From Fertoeibacter niger (GTDB lineage Bacteria > Pseudomonadota > Alphaproteobacteria > Rhodobacterales > Rhodobacteraceae), in contig NZ_WHUT02000004.1 in the NCBI RefSeq assembly GCF_009380135.2, positions 283,240 to 347,239 of the forward strand: a DNA stretch of 64,000 nt. The letters run 5' to 3'. The translations under genes were made by a program, and so were the position numbers. A model generated the notes under the pieces. That model did no database searches. It was given only the letters and a program-made list of their open reading frames with translations, and was not told the DNA's origin. Positions 53,930-62,743 of this stretch are shown piece after piece; the stretch's first letter is position 1, and every line of letters starts with the position of its first letter.

Positions 53930-56005
53930 ATGACCCTGCCACGCCTGACCCTGCGCAACCTTTTTCAACCGACGATTCTGCTTGCCTTGGCGCTGATGGC
54001 GGTGATCGTGATGATGGTGCTGCCGGTTCCGTCCTGGATGCTGGACATCGGTCTCGCGTTGTCCTTTGCGCTGGCCATCCTGATGTTCACTGTCACCCTG
54101 TTCATCGAGCGCCCGCTGGAATTTTCAGCCTTTCCCACCATCCTGCTGGCCTCGCTGCTGTTGCGGCTGTCACTGAACGTATCGTCAACCAAGCTGATCA
54201 TCGGCCAGGGCCACACGGGTACGGACGCAGCCGGCCATGTGATCGAGGGTTTTGCAAATTTCATCATGGATGGCAGCGTGCTGCTGGGGGTGGTGATCTT
54301 TTGTGTGCTGATGATCGTGAATTTCGTTGTGATCACCAAAGGCGCAGGCCGGATGGCCGAGGTGGGTGCGCGTTTCGCGCTGGATGGCATGCCGGGCAAG
54401 CAACTGGCGATCGACAGCGACATGGCGGCGGGTGCTATCGGTCATGCCGAGGCAAAGGCGCGGCGGGAGAGTGAGCTGGCCGAGACGAATTTCTTCGGCT
54501 CCCTCGACGGCGCATCGAAATTCGTGAAGGGCGATGCGGTGGCCGGCCTCCTGATCACAGCGCTGAACATCGTGATGGGGTTGATCATGGGTGTGGCGGT
54601 GCATGGCATGCCCTTGGGTGAAGCCTTTGAAACCTATGCCATTCTTACGGTGGGCGATGGGCTGGTCAGTCAGATTCCGGCCGTGATCATCTCGGTTGCG
54701 GCGGCTTTGCTGCTGGCCCGCGGCGGGGCCCGCGGTGCAACGGATGTATCATTCTTCGCGCAACTGGGCAGGTATCCGGGTGCCTTGGGCACTGTCGCCG
54801 CCCTGATGGCGCTGTTCGCGCTGGTGCCGGGCCTGCCCTTTCTGCCTTTCATGATCGGCGCGGTGATTCTGGGCGGTGCCGCTGTCGTTGGCGTGCGCAG
54901 GCCGGTGGCGGCTGATCCCTTGCCACTGCTGACCGAGGTTGCCCGCGCGCGTCCGATGGGCGATGTGCTGGATTTTGACGATATCCACATCGAATTTGCG
55001 CCTGATCTGGTTGCCATGGTGCTTGATCCTGCCACCGGCCTCGATGCCCGAATCACCAATATGCGGGTGCATGTGGCCAGTGCCTTTGGCCTGATCCTGC
55101 CCGAGATCCGCCTGACCGACGAGGCGAACCTTCCGCCGGGCACCTACCGCATCCGGCTGCAGGGGGTGGAGCGTGTCCGCGACCGGTTGGAGCCGGACCG
55201 TACCCTGGTGCTGCTTGCCGAGGGAGTCCCCGCACCCGAGGGGCAGGATGTGCGTGAGCCGGTCTACGGCGCCCCCGCCCGGTGGATTCTGACGGATGAT
55301 CAAGAGGATGCAGCCCTTGCAGGCCTGACTGTGGTGTCTCCGGCCGAGGTTCTGGCGACACATCTGCTGGAGGTGATGAAGGCCAATCTGGCCCGGCTTT
55401 TGACACTGAAGGGTCTGCGCAGGCTGCTGGATGAGTTCGTCAACATTTCGGATCCTGCGCGCGCCGCTGCCAACCGGCGCCTGCTGGAAGAGCTTGTGCC
55501 CGAAAAGGTGCCGGTGGACCTGCTGCTGACAGTGCTGCGCCTGTTGCTGGAGGAGCGAGTGTCGGTCCGCAATCTCCCGCTGATCCTTGAAGCGATTGCC
55601 GAAGCGCGCGGTCTGGGGGTGCCAGAGGCAATCTGCGAACATGTGCGCCAGCGGCTGGGTTTTCAGCTGGTGGCCGAGATGAAGCGTCCGGATGGTACGA
55701 TCCCGCTGATCCAATTGGCTCCGGAATGGGAAAAAACCTTTGCGATCCACCAGATTGATGGCGAGCGTGGCTTGCGTGACGTGGCCCTGCCGCCCGAGGC
55801 TTTTGGTCGTCTGGCCAATGGTTTGGCCGAGCGGCTGAACCGGGCGGCGGAAACCGGCGTCTATCCGGCCCTTGTCACCTCGACGCTGCGCCGGCGTTTT
55901 CTGCGCACCGTGATGGCGGCAAAGGGGCTGAGCGCGCCGGTTCTGTCCTACGAGGAAATCGGGGTGGAGGCACGGCCTGCCATGGTGGGTCTGGTGCCGG
56001 CATGA
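53930..56005 (+). CDS. flhA: Flagellar export apparatus protein FlhA
   Basis: A 691-residue export-gate protein with eight N-terminal helices, the FHIPEP-like loop region VGARFALDGMPGKQLAIDSDMAAG and the helix VGDGLVSQIPAVIISVAAALLLAR. The large cytoplasmic C-domain (about 330-691) includes REPVYGAPARWIL and LLEERVSVRNLPLILEA. Length matches E. coli FlhA (692). It starts one base after the transglycosylase stop. Confidence 0.97.
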   Translation: MTLPRLTLRNLFQPTILLALALMAVIVMMVLPVPSWMLDIGLALSFALAILMFTVTLFIERPLEFSAFPTILLASLLLRLSLNVSSTKLIIGQGHTGTDAAGHVIEGFANFIMDGSVLLGVVIFCVLMIVNFVVITKGAGRMAEVGARFALDGMPGKQLAIDSDMAAGAIGHAEAKARRESELAETNFFGSLDGASKFVKGDAVAGLLITALNIVMGLIMGVAVHGMPLGEAFETYAILTVGDGLVSQIPAVIISVAAALLLARGGARGATDVSFFAQLGRYPGALGTVAALMALFALVPGLPFLPFMIGAVILGGAAVVGVRRPVAADPLPLLTEVARARPMGDVLDFDDIHIEFAPDLVAMVLDPATGLDARITNMRVHVASAFGLILPEIRLTDEANLPPGTYRIRLQGVERVRDRLEPDRTLVLLAEGVPAPEGQDVREPVYGAPARWILTDDQEDAALAGLTVVSPAEVLATHLLEVMKANLARLLTLKGLRRLLDEFVNISDPARAAANRRLLEELVPEKVPVDLLLTVLRLLLEERVSVRNLPLILEAIAEARGLGVPEAICEHVRQRLGFQLVAEMKRPDGTIPLIQLAPEWEKTFAIHQIDGERGLRDVALPPEAFGRLANGLAERLNRAAETGVYPALVTSTLRRRFLRTVMAAKGLSAPVLSYEEIGVEARPAMVGLVPA

Positions 56006-56775
56006 CTGACCTCACCGCTGCGCTCACCCAACTGACAGGGCTGGGGCAGGCCGCGCTCTGGTCGGCATTTCTGGTGTCTTTGCGCGTTGGTGCGGTGATG
56101 GCACTGCTGCCCGCCTTTGGCGAGCAGGTTGTGCCACAGCGCGTGCGGCTGGTGCTGACACTGGCCTTTACCGCCGTGATCCTGCCCGTGGTAGCCGAGC
56201 GGCTGCCAACTGACGGCTTTATTGTTCCGTTTGCAGCGGAAGTCGTGGCCGGACTCGCTTTGGGCATCGGTTTGCGGCTCTTCATTCTGGCTTTGCAGAT
56301 CGCGGGCACCATTGCCGCGCAGGCGGCCTCGCTTTCGCAGCTGTTCGGGGGGGCGGGGCCGGAACCTCAGCCTGCCATTGCCAATCTGCTGGTGCTGGCC
56401 GGGTTGGCGTTGGCGGTCAATACCGGGCTGCATCTGCGCGCGGCCGAGGCAATGATCCTGTCCTACGACGTCTTTCCAGCGGGTCGACTTCCCCGGGCCG
56501 CCGATCTTGCAGACTGGGGTCTGGGGCAGGTCACGCGTGCCTTTGGGCTGGGTTTTACCCTGGCCGCACCGTTTGTGATTGCCTCAGTCATCTATAACGT
56601 GGCCCTTGGCGTGATCAACCGGGCCATGCCGCAATTGATGGTTGCCTTTGTCGGCGCTCCGGCGTTGACCCTCGGCGGCCTTGTGCTGCTGGCGGTGACA
56701 GCACCTGTTGCGCTCTCGCTTTGGGTGCATGCACTTCAGGCGCATCTGGCGGCCCCGTTTGCGCCGCTGCCATGA
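56002..56775 (+). CDS. fliR: Flagellar export apparatus protein FliR
   Basis: A 257-residue gate protein with six helices. It has ALWSAFLVSLRVGAVMALLPAFGEQVVPQRVR near the N-terminus, and GLALGIGLRLFILALQIAGTIAAQ mid-protein. It overlaps flhA and flhB by four bases each. In this order FliR makes the FliPQR complex with the FliP and FliQ encoded elsewhere in the window. Confidence 0.94.
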   Translation: MTDLTAALTQLTGLGQAALWSAFLVSLRVGAVMALLPAFGEQVVPQRVRLVLTLAFTAVILPVVAERLPTDGFIVPFAAEVVAGLALGIGLRLFILALQIAGTIAAQAASLSQLFGGAGPEPQPAIANLLVLAGLALAVNTGLHLRAAEAMILSYDVFPAGRLPRAADLADWGLGQVTRAFGLGFTLAAPFVIASVIYNVALGVINRAMPQLMVAFVGAPALTLGGLVLLAVTAPVALSLWVHALQAHLAAPFAPLP

Positions 56776-57854
56776 GCGAAAACGAAGAAAGCGGCGAAAA
56801 GCAGTTCGATGCCTCTGACCGGCGGCTGGAGGAGGCGCGGGCGCGTGGCGAACTTGCCCGCTCGCCCGATCTTGTCGCGGCGGCGAGTTATGGCGGGTTT
56901 CTGCTGGCCGCGCTCTATGCAGGCGGGCCCGCGTTGCGCGCGGCAGGCGATGCCGGGGCGCAGTTGCTTTCAAGTTCTGACCGGCTGGCCCCGCAGATGA
57001 TGGCGCAGGGCGCCGCCCCGCTGGCCACCCTGCTTCTGGAGTTTGGCCTGGCGCTGGCGCCGTTCTTCCTGTTTCCCGCTCTGGCGGCATTTTCCACACT
57101 GCTGGCGCTGCAAACGATCGTGTTCACGCCGGACAAGCTGGCGCCGAAGTTGAACCGCCTGTCCCCCCTGCAGGGGCTGATGACAAAATTCGGTCGGTCG
57201 GGGCTGTTCGAATTCGGGAAAAGCCTGGTCAAGCTTTTGGTGATTGCGGGTATTCTGGGCCAGTTCCTGTTCCGGCGGTCGGATGACATTCTGGGATCTG
57301 TTCATCTTGCACCGGCAATCTCCACCGTCGTGTTGCTGCAGCTGCTGGTGGCATTTCTGTCATTGGTCGTGCTGATCGCCGTGGTGATCGGAGCATTGGA
57401 TTATCTCTGGCAGCGTCAGGAGCATTTGCGCCGTCACCGGATGTCACGTCAGGACATGCTGGATGAGGTAAAAGGCAGTGAAGGCGACCCGGCGATGAAG
57501 GCGCAGCGCAGACAGCGCGGGCAGGAGATTGCGACCAACCGCATGCTGGCCGATGTGCCGAAGGCCGATGTGGTGGTGGTCAACCCCACACATTACGCTG
57601 TGGCGCTGAAATGGTCGCGCGGCGACCAGCGCGCGCCGATCTGTCTGGCCAAGGGCGTTGACGAGATTGCACTGCGCATTCGCGAAAAGGCTATCGCGTC
57701 CGGCGTGCCGTTGCATCATGATCCGGAAACGGCTCGGGCGCTTTACGCCAGCGTCAAGGTGGGTGAACAGATCCGGCCCACGCAGTATCGCGCCGTCGCT
57801 GCCGCCATCCGGTTTGCCGAGGCGATGCGCGCAAGGGCCGGAGTGGCGCGATGA
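56772..57854 (+). CDS. flhB: Flagellar export apparatus protein FlhB
   Basis: A 360-residue export switch. Four helices in the first 210 residues are followed by a cytoplasmic domain with the autocleavage site NPTH in VVVVNPTHYAVAL (about residue 271), where cleavage between Asn and Pro changes export specificity from rod/hook to filament. The ATG at 56772 overlaps fliR. Length fits the family (about 350-380). Confidence 0.96.
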   Translation: MSENEESGEKQFDASDRRLEEARARGELARSPDLVAAASYGGFLLAALYAGGPALRAAGDAGAQLLSSSDRLAPQMMAQGAAPLATLLLEFGLALAPFFLFPALAAFSTLLALQTIVFTPDKLAPKLNRLSPLQGLMTKFGRSGLFEFGKSLVKLLVIAGILGQFLFRRSDDILGSVHLAPAISTVVLLQLLVAFLSLVVLIAVVIGALDYLWQRQEHLRRHRMSRQDMLDEVKGSEGDPAMKAQRRQRGQEIATNRMLADVPKADVVVVNPTHYAVALKWSRGDQRAPICLAKGVDEIALRIREKAIASGVPLHHDPETARALYASVKVGEQIRPTQYRAVAAAIRFAEAMRARAGVAR

Positions 57855-58201
57855 CCCGCCGTGCCGAAATGGCGCGCCTAGCGGCACTCAGCGGGCTGAT
57901 CCTGGACCTGCGGCTGGCCGAGCTGAGCGTCGTGGCGCAAGCGCGCGAGGCCAGTCTGGCTCACCTGCGGGCGCTTGTTGCGGAACCTGGCGTTGGGCTG
58001 GACCCGCTGCCAGCCGCTCAGGCCGCACTGCGCTATCAGCATTGGGCCGATCAGCGTCGCGCTGCGATCAACCTGATGCTGGCGCGGCAGACGGCGGCGT
58101 GGCAGGTGGCACAGGACGAAGCGCGTCGCGCCTTCGGCCGTGCAGAGACTCTGGCCAAGATACAGACAAAACTGGAAAAAGAGCTCAGATCGCAGGGCTG
58201 A
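57851..58201 (+). CDS. Small helical protein after flhB, FliJ-like
   Basis: A 116-residue helical protein (Ala, Arg and Leu rich, one long coiled coil without a signal) that overlaps flhB by four bases. It could be a FliJ-type export chaperone, but sequence identity to FliJ is not apparent, so it is left unnamed. It ends 17 bases before a convergent minus-strand operon. Confidence 0.62.
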   Translation: MTRRAEMARLAALSGLILDLRLAELSVVAQAREASLAHLRALVAEPGVGLDPLPAAQAALRYQHWADQRRAAINLMLARQTAAWQVAQDEARRAFGRAETLAKIQTKLEKELRSQG

Positions 58202-58217
58202 CACAACCCGGCAGTGT

Positions 58218-58670
58218 CTAGCTGTCTTGCCGCATGATGTCGACGATCAACACATCCGACACCATGTCGCCCAGCACCTGCTTCGCCGTTTCCAGCAACG
58301 CTTTGCGCAACAGGACAAGGTTGGAGCCATCTGTGAACGCCCCGCGAAATCCACCTGCATTGGCATGATCGAACAGCACCTGAAGCATGCCGTCGCGCAG
58401 TTTCGGCTCGCGCAGATACACCGCTTCTGAATTGCCCTGCGTCACCTCGAGGCTCAACGCGAGGATCACCAACGCCGCCACTCGTCCATCTTCCACCACC
58501 GGCACGACAAACTGGTTGTTCAGCTTGACATAATCCGGTGGAGCCTGGGTTTCAGCCTTGGCTTCAGGGGGTGGCGCGTCAGAGGACGGCGCGGGACGCA
58601 GGGCAAAGCCCGCGCCGCCCCCCGCGGCAAGGCCGAGCAAAGCAAGTAGCAGGGGTAGGATCTTGCGCAT
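58218..58670 (-). CDS. Second FliL-like membrane protein
   Basis: A 150-residue protein. One helix (LPLLLALLGLAAGGGAGFAL) is followed by a linker rich in Pro/Ala/Glu and a periplasmic domain (DYVKLNNQFVVPVVEDGRV, LEVTQGNSEAVYLREPKLRD, LRKALLETAKQVLGDMVSDVLIVDIM) that fits the FliL family. It is the last gene of the minus-strand rod operon. With the gene at 48720 the window has two FliL paralogues. Confidence 0.8.
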   Translation of the reverse strand: MRKILPLLLALLGLAAGGGAGFALRPAPSSDAPPPEAKAETQAPPDYVKLNNQFVVPVVEDGRVAALVILALSLEVTQGNSEAVYLREPKLRDGMLQVLFDHANAGGFRGAFTDGSNLVLLRKALLETAKQVLGDMVSDVLIVDIMRQDS

Positions 58671-58679
58671 GACCTGTCC

Positions 58680-59405
58680 TTAATAAGGCAGCAGGATGTC
58701 GGTGATCTGCTGGCCATAGCGCGGCTGCTGAACGTCGCTGATCTGGCCACGCCCTCCATAGGCCACGCGGGCACCGGCGATCTTGTCATAGGTGATCTCA
58801 TTCTGCCGCGAGATGTCGGTGGGCCGCACATAGCCGGTGACGACCAGCTCGCGCAGTTCGAAATTCACGCGCACTTCCTGTTGACCTGCGATGCGCAGCA
58901 CGCCGTTCGGCAGTTCTTCAACCACCGTGGCCGCCACCCGCAACGTCAGCTTTTCATTGCGCTGCACCGATCCGTCGCCCGCGTAGCTGGATGCCGAAGT
59001 GGTGCGCACCGCCTCGGCCATGCTGGCACCGGCGGGAAGCTCCTCGTTCAGCCGCTGTGGGATGCCTAACAGCGCGGGCATGCCCATCGATTCGCTGCCC
59101 GTGCGGCTGCGACCGGTAGAATTGGATATTTCAGCCTTGTCGTCGATCTCGATCACCACCGTAAGGATGTCGCCGCGCCGCCCTGCGCGACGATCAGCAA
59201 ACAGTGCCGCCTGCCCACCTGTCCAAAGCGAAGAGGCCTCTGTCGGCGTGTCAATCATCGCATCCAACGGCAGAGGGGTGGCATACATCGCATGCTGCGC
59301 CGTGCCTTCGAGTGGCGAAAAATCGGGCGCCTTGCCCACGTCTCCCAGCCGACCACAGGCCGCCGGCAGCAATGAGAGCAGCAGCAGCGGATACATCCGG
59401 ATCAT
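58680..59405 (-). CDS. flgH: Flagellar L-ring protein FlgH
   Basis: A 241-residue outer-membrane ring lipoprotein with a lipobox (LPAACGRLG). The hallmarks are SSLWTGGQAALFADRRAGRRGDILTVVI-type text in outline, NEKLTLRVAATVVEELPNGVL and REL VVTGYVRPTDISRQNEI. It ends with QITDILLPY. It overlaps flgA by four bases. Confidence 0.95.
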   Translation of the reverse strand: MIRMYPLLLLSLLPAACGRLGDVGKAPDFSPLEGTAQHAMYATPLPLDAMIDTPTEASSLWTGGQAALFADRRAGRRGDILTVVIEIDDKAEISNSTGRSRTGSESMGMPALLGIPQRLNEELPAGASMAEAVRTTSASSYAGDGSVQRNEKLTLRVAATVVEELPNGVLRIAGQQEVRVNFELRELVVTGYVRPTDISRQNEITYDKIAGARVAYGGRGQISDVQQPRYGQQITDILLPY

Positions 59406-59830
59406 GGCATCGCACCCATTGCGCCAACGCTTACTTCACCGCCGGCGCCTATCCGGCCCGAAACCGTGCTGCGCGAGGCAAGGTTCATCACCCGGATGAC
59501 GTCACCCACACCGCCGCGTGCCAGCGCCCGGCCTTCGGTCAGGATCGACAACCCGCCACCGGCGTAGTGCAGCGCCACGATCTGGTTGCGGTCCACGATG
59601 GCGGGGGGGCCGATGTCGGCGGCGCGGATCGGCCGCCCGGCATAAAGCGTGACGCGCGCCTCCTGTCCTAGGGCCAGTGACGGATCTTCCAGTGCGCCGG
59701 GAATCGCTTGGGCCACCAGCATCATGTCTGCGGGAGCCAGGATGGTTTCGGCCCGCAGGGTGCGCGTGGCGACCAGACTGTCGGCCTGCGCGGCAAACGG
59801 AAAAACAACCAGTAAAAGCAACGACTTCAT
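59402..59830 (-). CDS. flgA: Flagellar P-ring assembly chaperone FlgA, short form
   Basis: A 142-residue periplasmic protein with a signal (MKSLLLLVVFPFAAQA). SAF-type features are ATRTLRAETILAPADMMLV, YAGRPIRAADIGPP and the late VIRVMNLASRSTVSGRI. E. coli FlgA is about 219 residues, so the N-terminal lobe is missing, as in many alphaproteobacteria. ATG 59830 overlaps flgG by one base. A GTG at 59833 is an alternative start. Confidence 0.88.
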   Translation of the reverse strand: MKSLLLLVVFPFAAQADSLVATRTLRAETILAPADMMLVAQAIPGALEDPSLALGQEARVTLYAGRPIRAADIGPPAIVDRNQIVALHYAGGGLSILTEGRALARGGVGDVIRVMNLASRSTVSGRIGAGGEVSVGAMGAMP

Positions 59831-60615
59831 CACTTCACCTGCGTGGTGGCGGCAAGCATCTGGTCGGCGGCGGTGATGACCTTGGCGTTCAGTTCATAGC
59901 CGCGCTGCGCCTTGATCAGTTCCGTCACCTCGCGAACGGCATCGACCGAGCTCTCCTCCAGATAGCCCTGCCGCAACGTGCCCAGCCCGTCCTGTCCCGC
60001 CGTGCCCTGCAGAGGCGGCCCAGATGCGGGGCTTTCGAGGTAGAGGTTCGAACCCATCGCCTCCAACCCCTTTTCATTGGTGAAACCGGCCAGGGACAGT
60101 TGTCCCAGCAGTTCGGGCTGCACCCGGTCGGCGAAATAGGCATAAACCTCGCCCGCCGCATTCACCGACAGGCTGCGCGCATCTGCAGGAATCGTCAGGC
60201 CCGGGGCAACCTGATGCCCGTCGGCGGTCACGATCAGACCGTCGCCCGTCCGTTTCAGCGCCCCGTCGCGGGTATAGGCGGAGAGGCCGGAGGGCAGCGT
60301 AACCTCCAGATAGCCGCGCCCCTCGATGGCCACGTCAAGATCGCCGCCGGTCTGGGTCAGCGAGCCTTGTGCCAGAACCACGGACACGGCTGCGGGCCGC
60401 ACGCCCAGCCCCAGCTGCACCCCCGTCGGAAGCAGCGTGCCATCCTCGGCGGCCACTGTGCCGGGGCGTGCAAGCTGCTGGTAATGCAGATCGGCAAAAT
60501 CGGCGCGGCGGGCGTTGTACCCGGTGGTGGACATGTTGGCGAGGTTATTGGACACGACATCGACGCGCATCTGTTGCGCGCTCATGCCCGAGGCAGCGAT
60601 CTGCAAGGCTTTCAT
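59830..60615 (-). CDS. flgG: Flagellar distal rod protein FlgG
   Basis: A 261-residue axial protein. The N-terminus KALQIAASGMSAQQMRVDVVSNNLANMSTTGYNARR (in outline) is the rod family motif, DVAIEGRGYLEVTLPSG is the central motif, and ELIKAQRGYELNAKVITAADQML is the C-terminal motif. It overlaps flgA and is nine bases downstream of flgF. Confidence 0.96.
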   Translation of the reverse strand: MKALQIAASGMSAQQMRVDVVSNNLANMSTTGYNARRADFADLHYQQLARPGTVAAEDGTLLPTGVQLGLGVRPAAVSVVLAQGSLTQTGGDLDVAIEGRGYLEVTLPSGLSAYTRDGALKRTGDGLIVTADGHQVAPGLTIPADARSLSVNAAGEVYAYFADRVQPELLGQLSLAGFTNEKGLEAMGSNLYLESPASGPPLQGTAGQDGLGTLRQGYLEESSVDAVREVTELIKAQRGYELNAKVITAADQMLAATTQVK

Positions 60616-60624
60616 TGGCGTCTC

Positions 60625-61338
60625 CTATCGGCCCAGGGTCTGGATCACGCCGGCAAGGCGTGCATCTTCACGGTCAAGAAAGCCCTGACCCAGTTCATAG
60701 GCGCGCTGCACTGCGACCATCCGCGCAATCTCGGCCACGGGGTTGACGTTGGATTCTTCCAGCGCGCCTTGCAGCAGGGTGGCACCTTCGGCCGGTTCCA
60801 CCCCTGCGGCGGCGGAAAACAACGTGCCGCCCTGGTGCCGCAGGTCGTTCGGATCCAGGGGCTGCCAGAGGCCTATGCGGGCCAGCGGCTGCCCGCCGGC
60901 CGCAAGGGTGCCATCCGCCCCCAGGGCGACCGGTCCGGCATCGGGCGGCACAAAGACCGGGGCCGCGCCCTGATCCAGCAGGCGGTGGCCGTCTGCGTTG
61001 ACCAACTCGCCCTCGGCATTGGGGGTGAAGCTGCCCGCGCGGGTCAGCCGCTCGCCCTCCGGGGTTTCAATCAGGAAGAACCCTGGCCCCTGAATCGCGA
61101 AATCGAAGGCCGCGCCGGTCTGCACCAGCCCCGCCTGTGAAAGGTCGATATGCCGGGCGTCGGCATGGGCCATCGACAGTGAGGGCGCATCCTGCAAGCG
61201 GGCCACATGTTCGGCAAAGATGACGCCCTCGCGCCGAAATCCCGTGGTGGACAGGTTGGCAATATTGTGGGCCACCACCTGCATTTCGCGCATCAGGCCG
61301 GACTGGCGGGTCAGTGTGACATAGGCAGCAGCGTCCAT
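60625..61338 (-). CDS. flgF: Flagellar proximal rod protein FlgF
   Basis: A 237-residue rod protein. VTLTRQSGLMREMQVVAHNIANLSTTGFRREG and DFAIQGPGFFLIETPEG are the family motifs (in outline), and ARMVAVQRAYELGQGFLDRED is the C-terminal axial helix. ATG 61338 is favoured because GGAGG lies seven bases upstream. ATG 61341 and TTG 61344 are nearby alternatives overlapping the fliQ stop. Confidence 0.92.
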   Translation of the reverse strand: MDAAAYVTLTRQSGLMREMQVVAHNIANLSTTGFRREGVIFAEHVARLQDAPSLSMAHADARHIDLSQAGLVQTGAAFDFAIQGPGFFLIETPEGERLTRAGSFTPNAEGELVNADGHRLLDQGAAPVFVPPDAGPVALGADGTLAAGGQPLARIGLWQPLDPNDLRHQGGTLFSAAAGVEPAEGATLLQGALEESNVNPVAEIARMVAVQRAYELGQGFLDREDARLAGVIQTLGR

Positions 61339-61340
61339 CA

Positions 61341-61610
61341 TCAACCCTCCGCTATCAGCGGAATCAGCGTTCCGGTGAAAAAACTGACCAGCGTTCCGGT
61401 CATGAAGCTCATCGAAACCCAGAACACCACCAGCATCGCCCCGACCTTTGGCACGAAGGTCAGCGTCATTTCCTGGACCGAGGTCAGCGCCTGAAACAGG
61501 CCGATCGTTACCCCGGCCACCAGCGCCACTGCCAGCAGCGGCGCAGAGATCTGCACGGCGATCCAGAGCCCCTCGCGCAATGTGTCGTAGATCACGGCCT
61601 CGGGCATCAT
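61341..61610 (-). CDS. fliQ: Flagellar export apparatus protein FliQ
   Basis: An 89-residue two-helix gate protein: LREGLWIAVQISAPLLAVALVAGVTIGLFQALTSVQEMTLTFVPKVG carries the FliQ signature (outlined), with the second helix MLVVFWVSMSFMTGTLVSFF. It overlaps fliE by four bases. Confidence 0.94.
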   Translation of the reverse strand: MMPEAVIYDTLREGLWIAVQISAPLLAVALVAGVTIGLFQALTSVQEMTLTFVPKVGAMLVVFWVSMSFMTGTLVSFFTGTLIPLIAEG

Positions 61611-61891
61611 ACCGGCATCCTCAGGATCTCCTGATAGGCCTCCACGACTTTGTCGCGCACGGCGACCACGGTTTCGACGGCAAGCTCTGACGCGGCGAGG
61701 GCCTGCACCAGCGCATGCGGGTCTGCATCGCCGGTCATGGCGGCGCGGGCAGCATCTTCGCCCGCTGCCATCGTTTCGGCAAAACTGGCGGCCAGACCGG
61801 CAAACCCCGCCCCTTCCGGCTGTGGCTCGGGGGCCACAGCCGGGCGGGCCAGCGCATAGGTCTGGGCGGCAAGAGAGGTCTTCAACTCCAT
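61607..61891 (-). CDS. fliE: Flagellar hook-basal body complex protein FliE
   Basis: A 94-residue MS-ring/rod adaptor. The end SELAVETVVAVRDKVVEAYQEILRMPV is the conserved FliE C-terminus. Gene order flgB-flgC-fliE-fliQ is standard in alphaproteobacteria. Confidence 0.92.
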   Translation of the reverse strand: MELKTSLAAQTYALARPAVAPEPQPEGAGFAGLAASFAETMAAGEDAARAAMTGDADPHALVQALAASELAVETVVAVRDKVVEAYQEILRMPV

Positions 61892-61903
61892 TCTGGATCT
61901 CCT

Positions 61904-62281
61904 CTAACGGCGCAGAAGGTCGAACAGGCTCTGCGTCATCTGCCGGGCCTGGTCGAACATCCTGAGGTTCGCCTCATAGCTGCGCTGCGCTTCGCGCGCG
62001 TCAGCGATTTCGATCACCAGATCGACGTTCGAGCCGTCATAGTGACCAGTTGCGTCGGCCAAAGGGTGGCCGGGTTGATAGATTCGCGTAAGCTCGCTGC
62101 GGTCCAGCCGGGCCGTGCCGGGAGCCACCAGACCATCGACGGTTTGGTCAAAGCTGATCAGCTTGCGGCGGTAGCCGGGCGTGTCGGCATTGGCGATGTT
62201 TTCCGACACATGGCGCAGGCGCATGCTCTGCGCCTCCATCCCTGCGGCGGCGGCTGAAAGAGAGGCAAGAAGATCACTCAT
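61904..62281 (-). CDS. flgC: Flagellar proximal rod protein FlgC
   Basis: A 125-residue rod protein: SLSAAAAGMEAQSMRLRHVSENIANADTPGYRRK is the N-terminal motif (outlined). The C-terminus AREAQRSYEANLRMFDQARQMTQSLFDLLRR is the axial helix. It is coupled to flgB by a 1-base overlap. Confidence 0.93.
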   Translation of the reverse strand: MSDLLASLSAAAAGMEAQSMRLRHVSENIANADTPGYRRKLISFDQTVDGLVAPGTARLDRSELTRIYQPGHPLADATGHYDGSNVDLVIEIADAREAQRSYEANLRMFDQARQMTQSLFDLLRR

Positions 62282-62661
62282 TACCGCCCCCCGCGCCCGA
62301 GGCTGGTCCGCAGGATGGTGGAAACGCTGCGGTAGATGGCCAGCGCCATGTCATGCTGCTGCCGGGCTTCCACCGCCTTCACCATCTCGGTTTCCAGCGA
62401 CACGCTGTTGCCGTTGGGTGCGGCGCCGCTGCCGCCCGCAATGGGCCGGGTCGCAAATGCGGCCTGTGCCGGGGCATGGCCTGCCCTTGTGGCCCGCAGG
62501 CCATCACCCGCCGCATAGCTGGCGGCAAAGGCCGGCAAATCCCGCGCCTTGTAGCCCGGCGTGTCGGCCTGGGCGATATTGCTGGCAATCACCGCCTGCC
62601 GTGCCCCGGCGTGCCGGGCCATGGCCTGCGCCATTCTGGATATTTCGACTGATTGAAACAT
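62281..62661 (-). CDS. flgB: Flagellar proximal rod protein FlgB
   Basis: A 126-residue rod protein starting MFQSVEISRMAQ. ARQAVIASNIAQADTPGYKARD is the axial signature, and the C-terminus contains EARQQHDMALAIYRSVSTIL. ATG 62661 is preceded by GGAGAA at eight to nine bases. An in-frame upstream start at 62691 lacks this. It is the first gene of the rod operon and diverges from fliI by about 80 bases. Confidence 0.92.
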   Translation of the reverse strand: MFQSVEISRMAQAMARHAGARQAVIASNIAQADTPGYKARDLPAFAASYAAGDGLRATRAGHAPAQAAFATRPIAGGSGAAPNGNSVSLETEMVKAVEARQQHDMALAIYRSVSTILRTSLGRGGR

Positions 62662-62743
62662 CGGGGCTTCTCCCTCGATCCGCTTCACCAAGACTTAAGG
62701 GTGATTCCTTTAGAAAGGGTTGAGCGAACAAAGAGGGAATCTG

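Noticed and set aside
59677..61140. 487-residue plus-strand open frame opposite flgA, flgG and flgF
   Set aside because: His/Gln/Gly-rich shadow of three overlapping rod genes. No start signal.
62690..62730. Possible CtrA box between flgB and fliI
   Set aside because: TTAAGG and TTTAG elements are present, but the spacing is 11 bases or the match drops to 6 of 8, so it is too weak to list.
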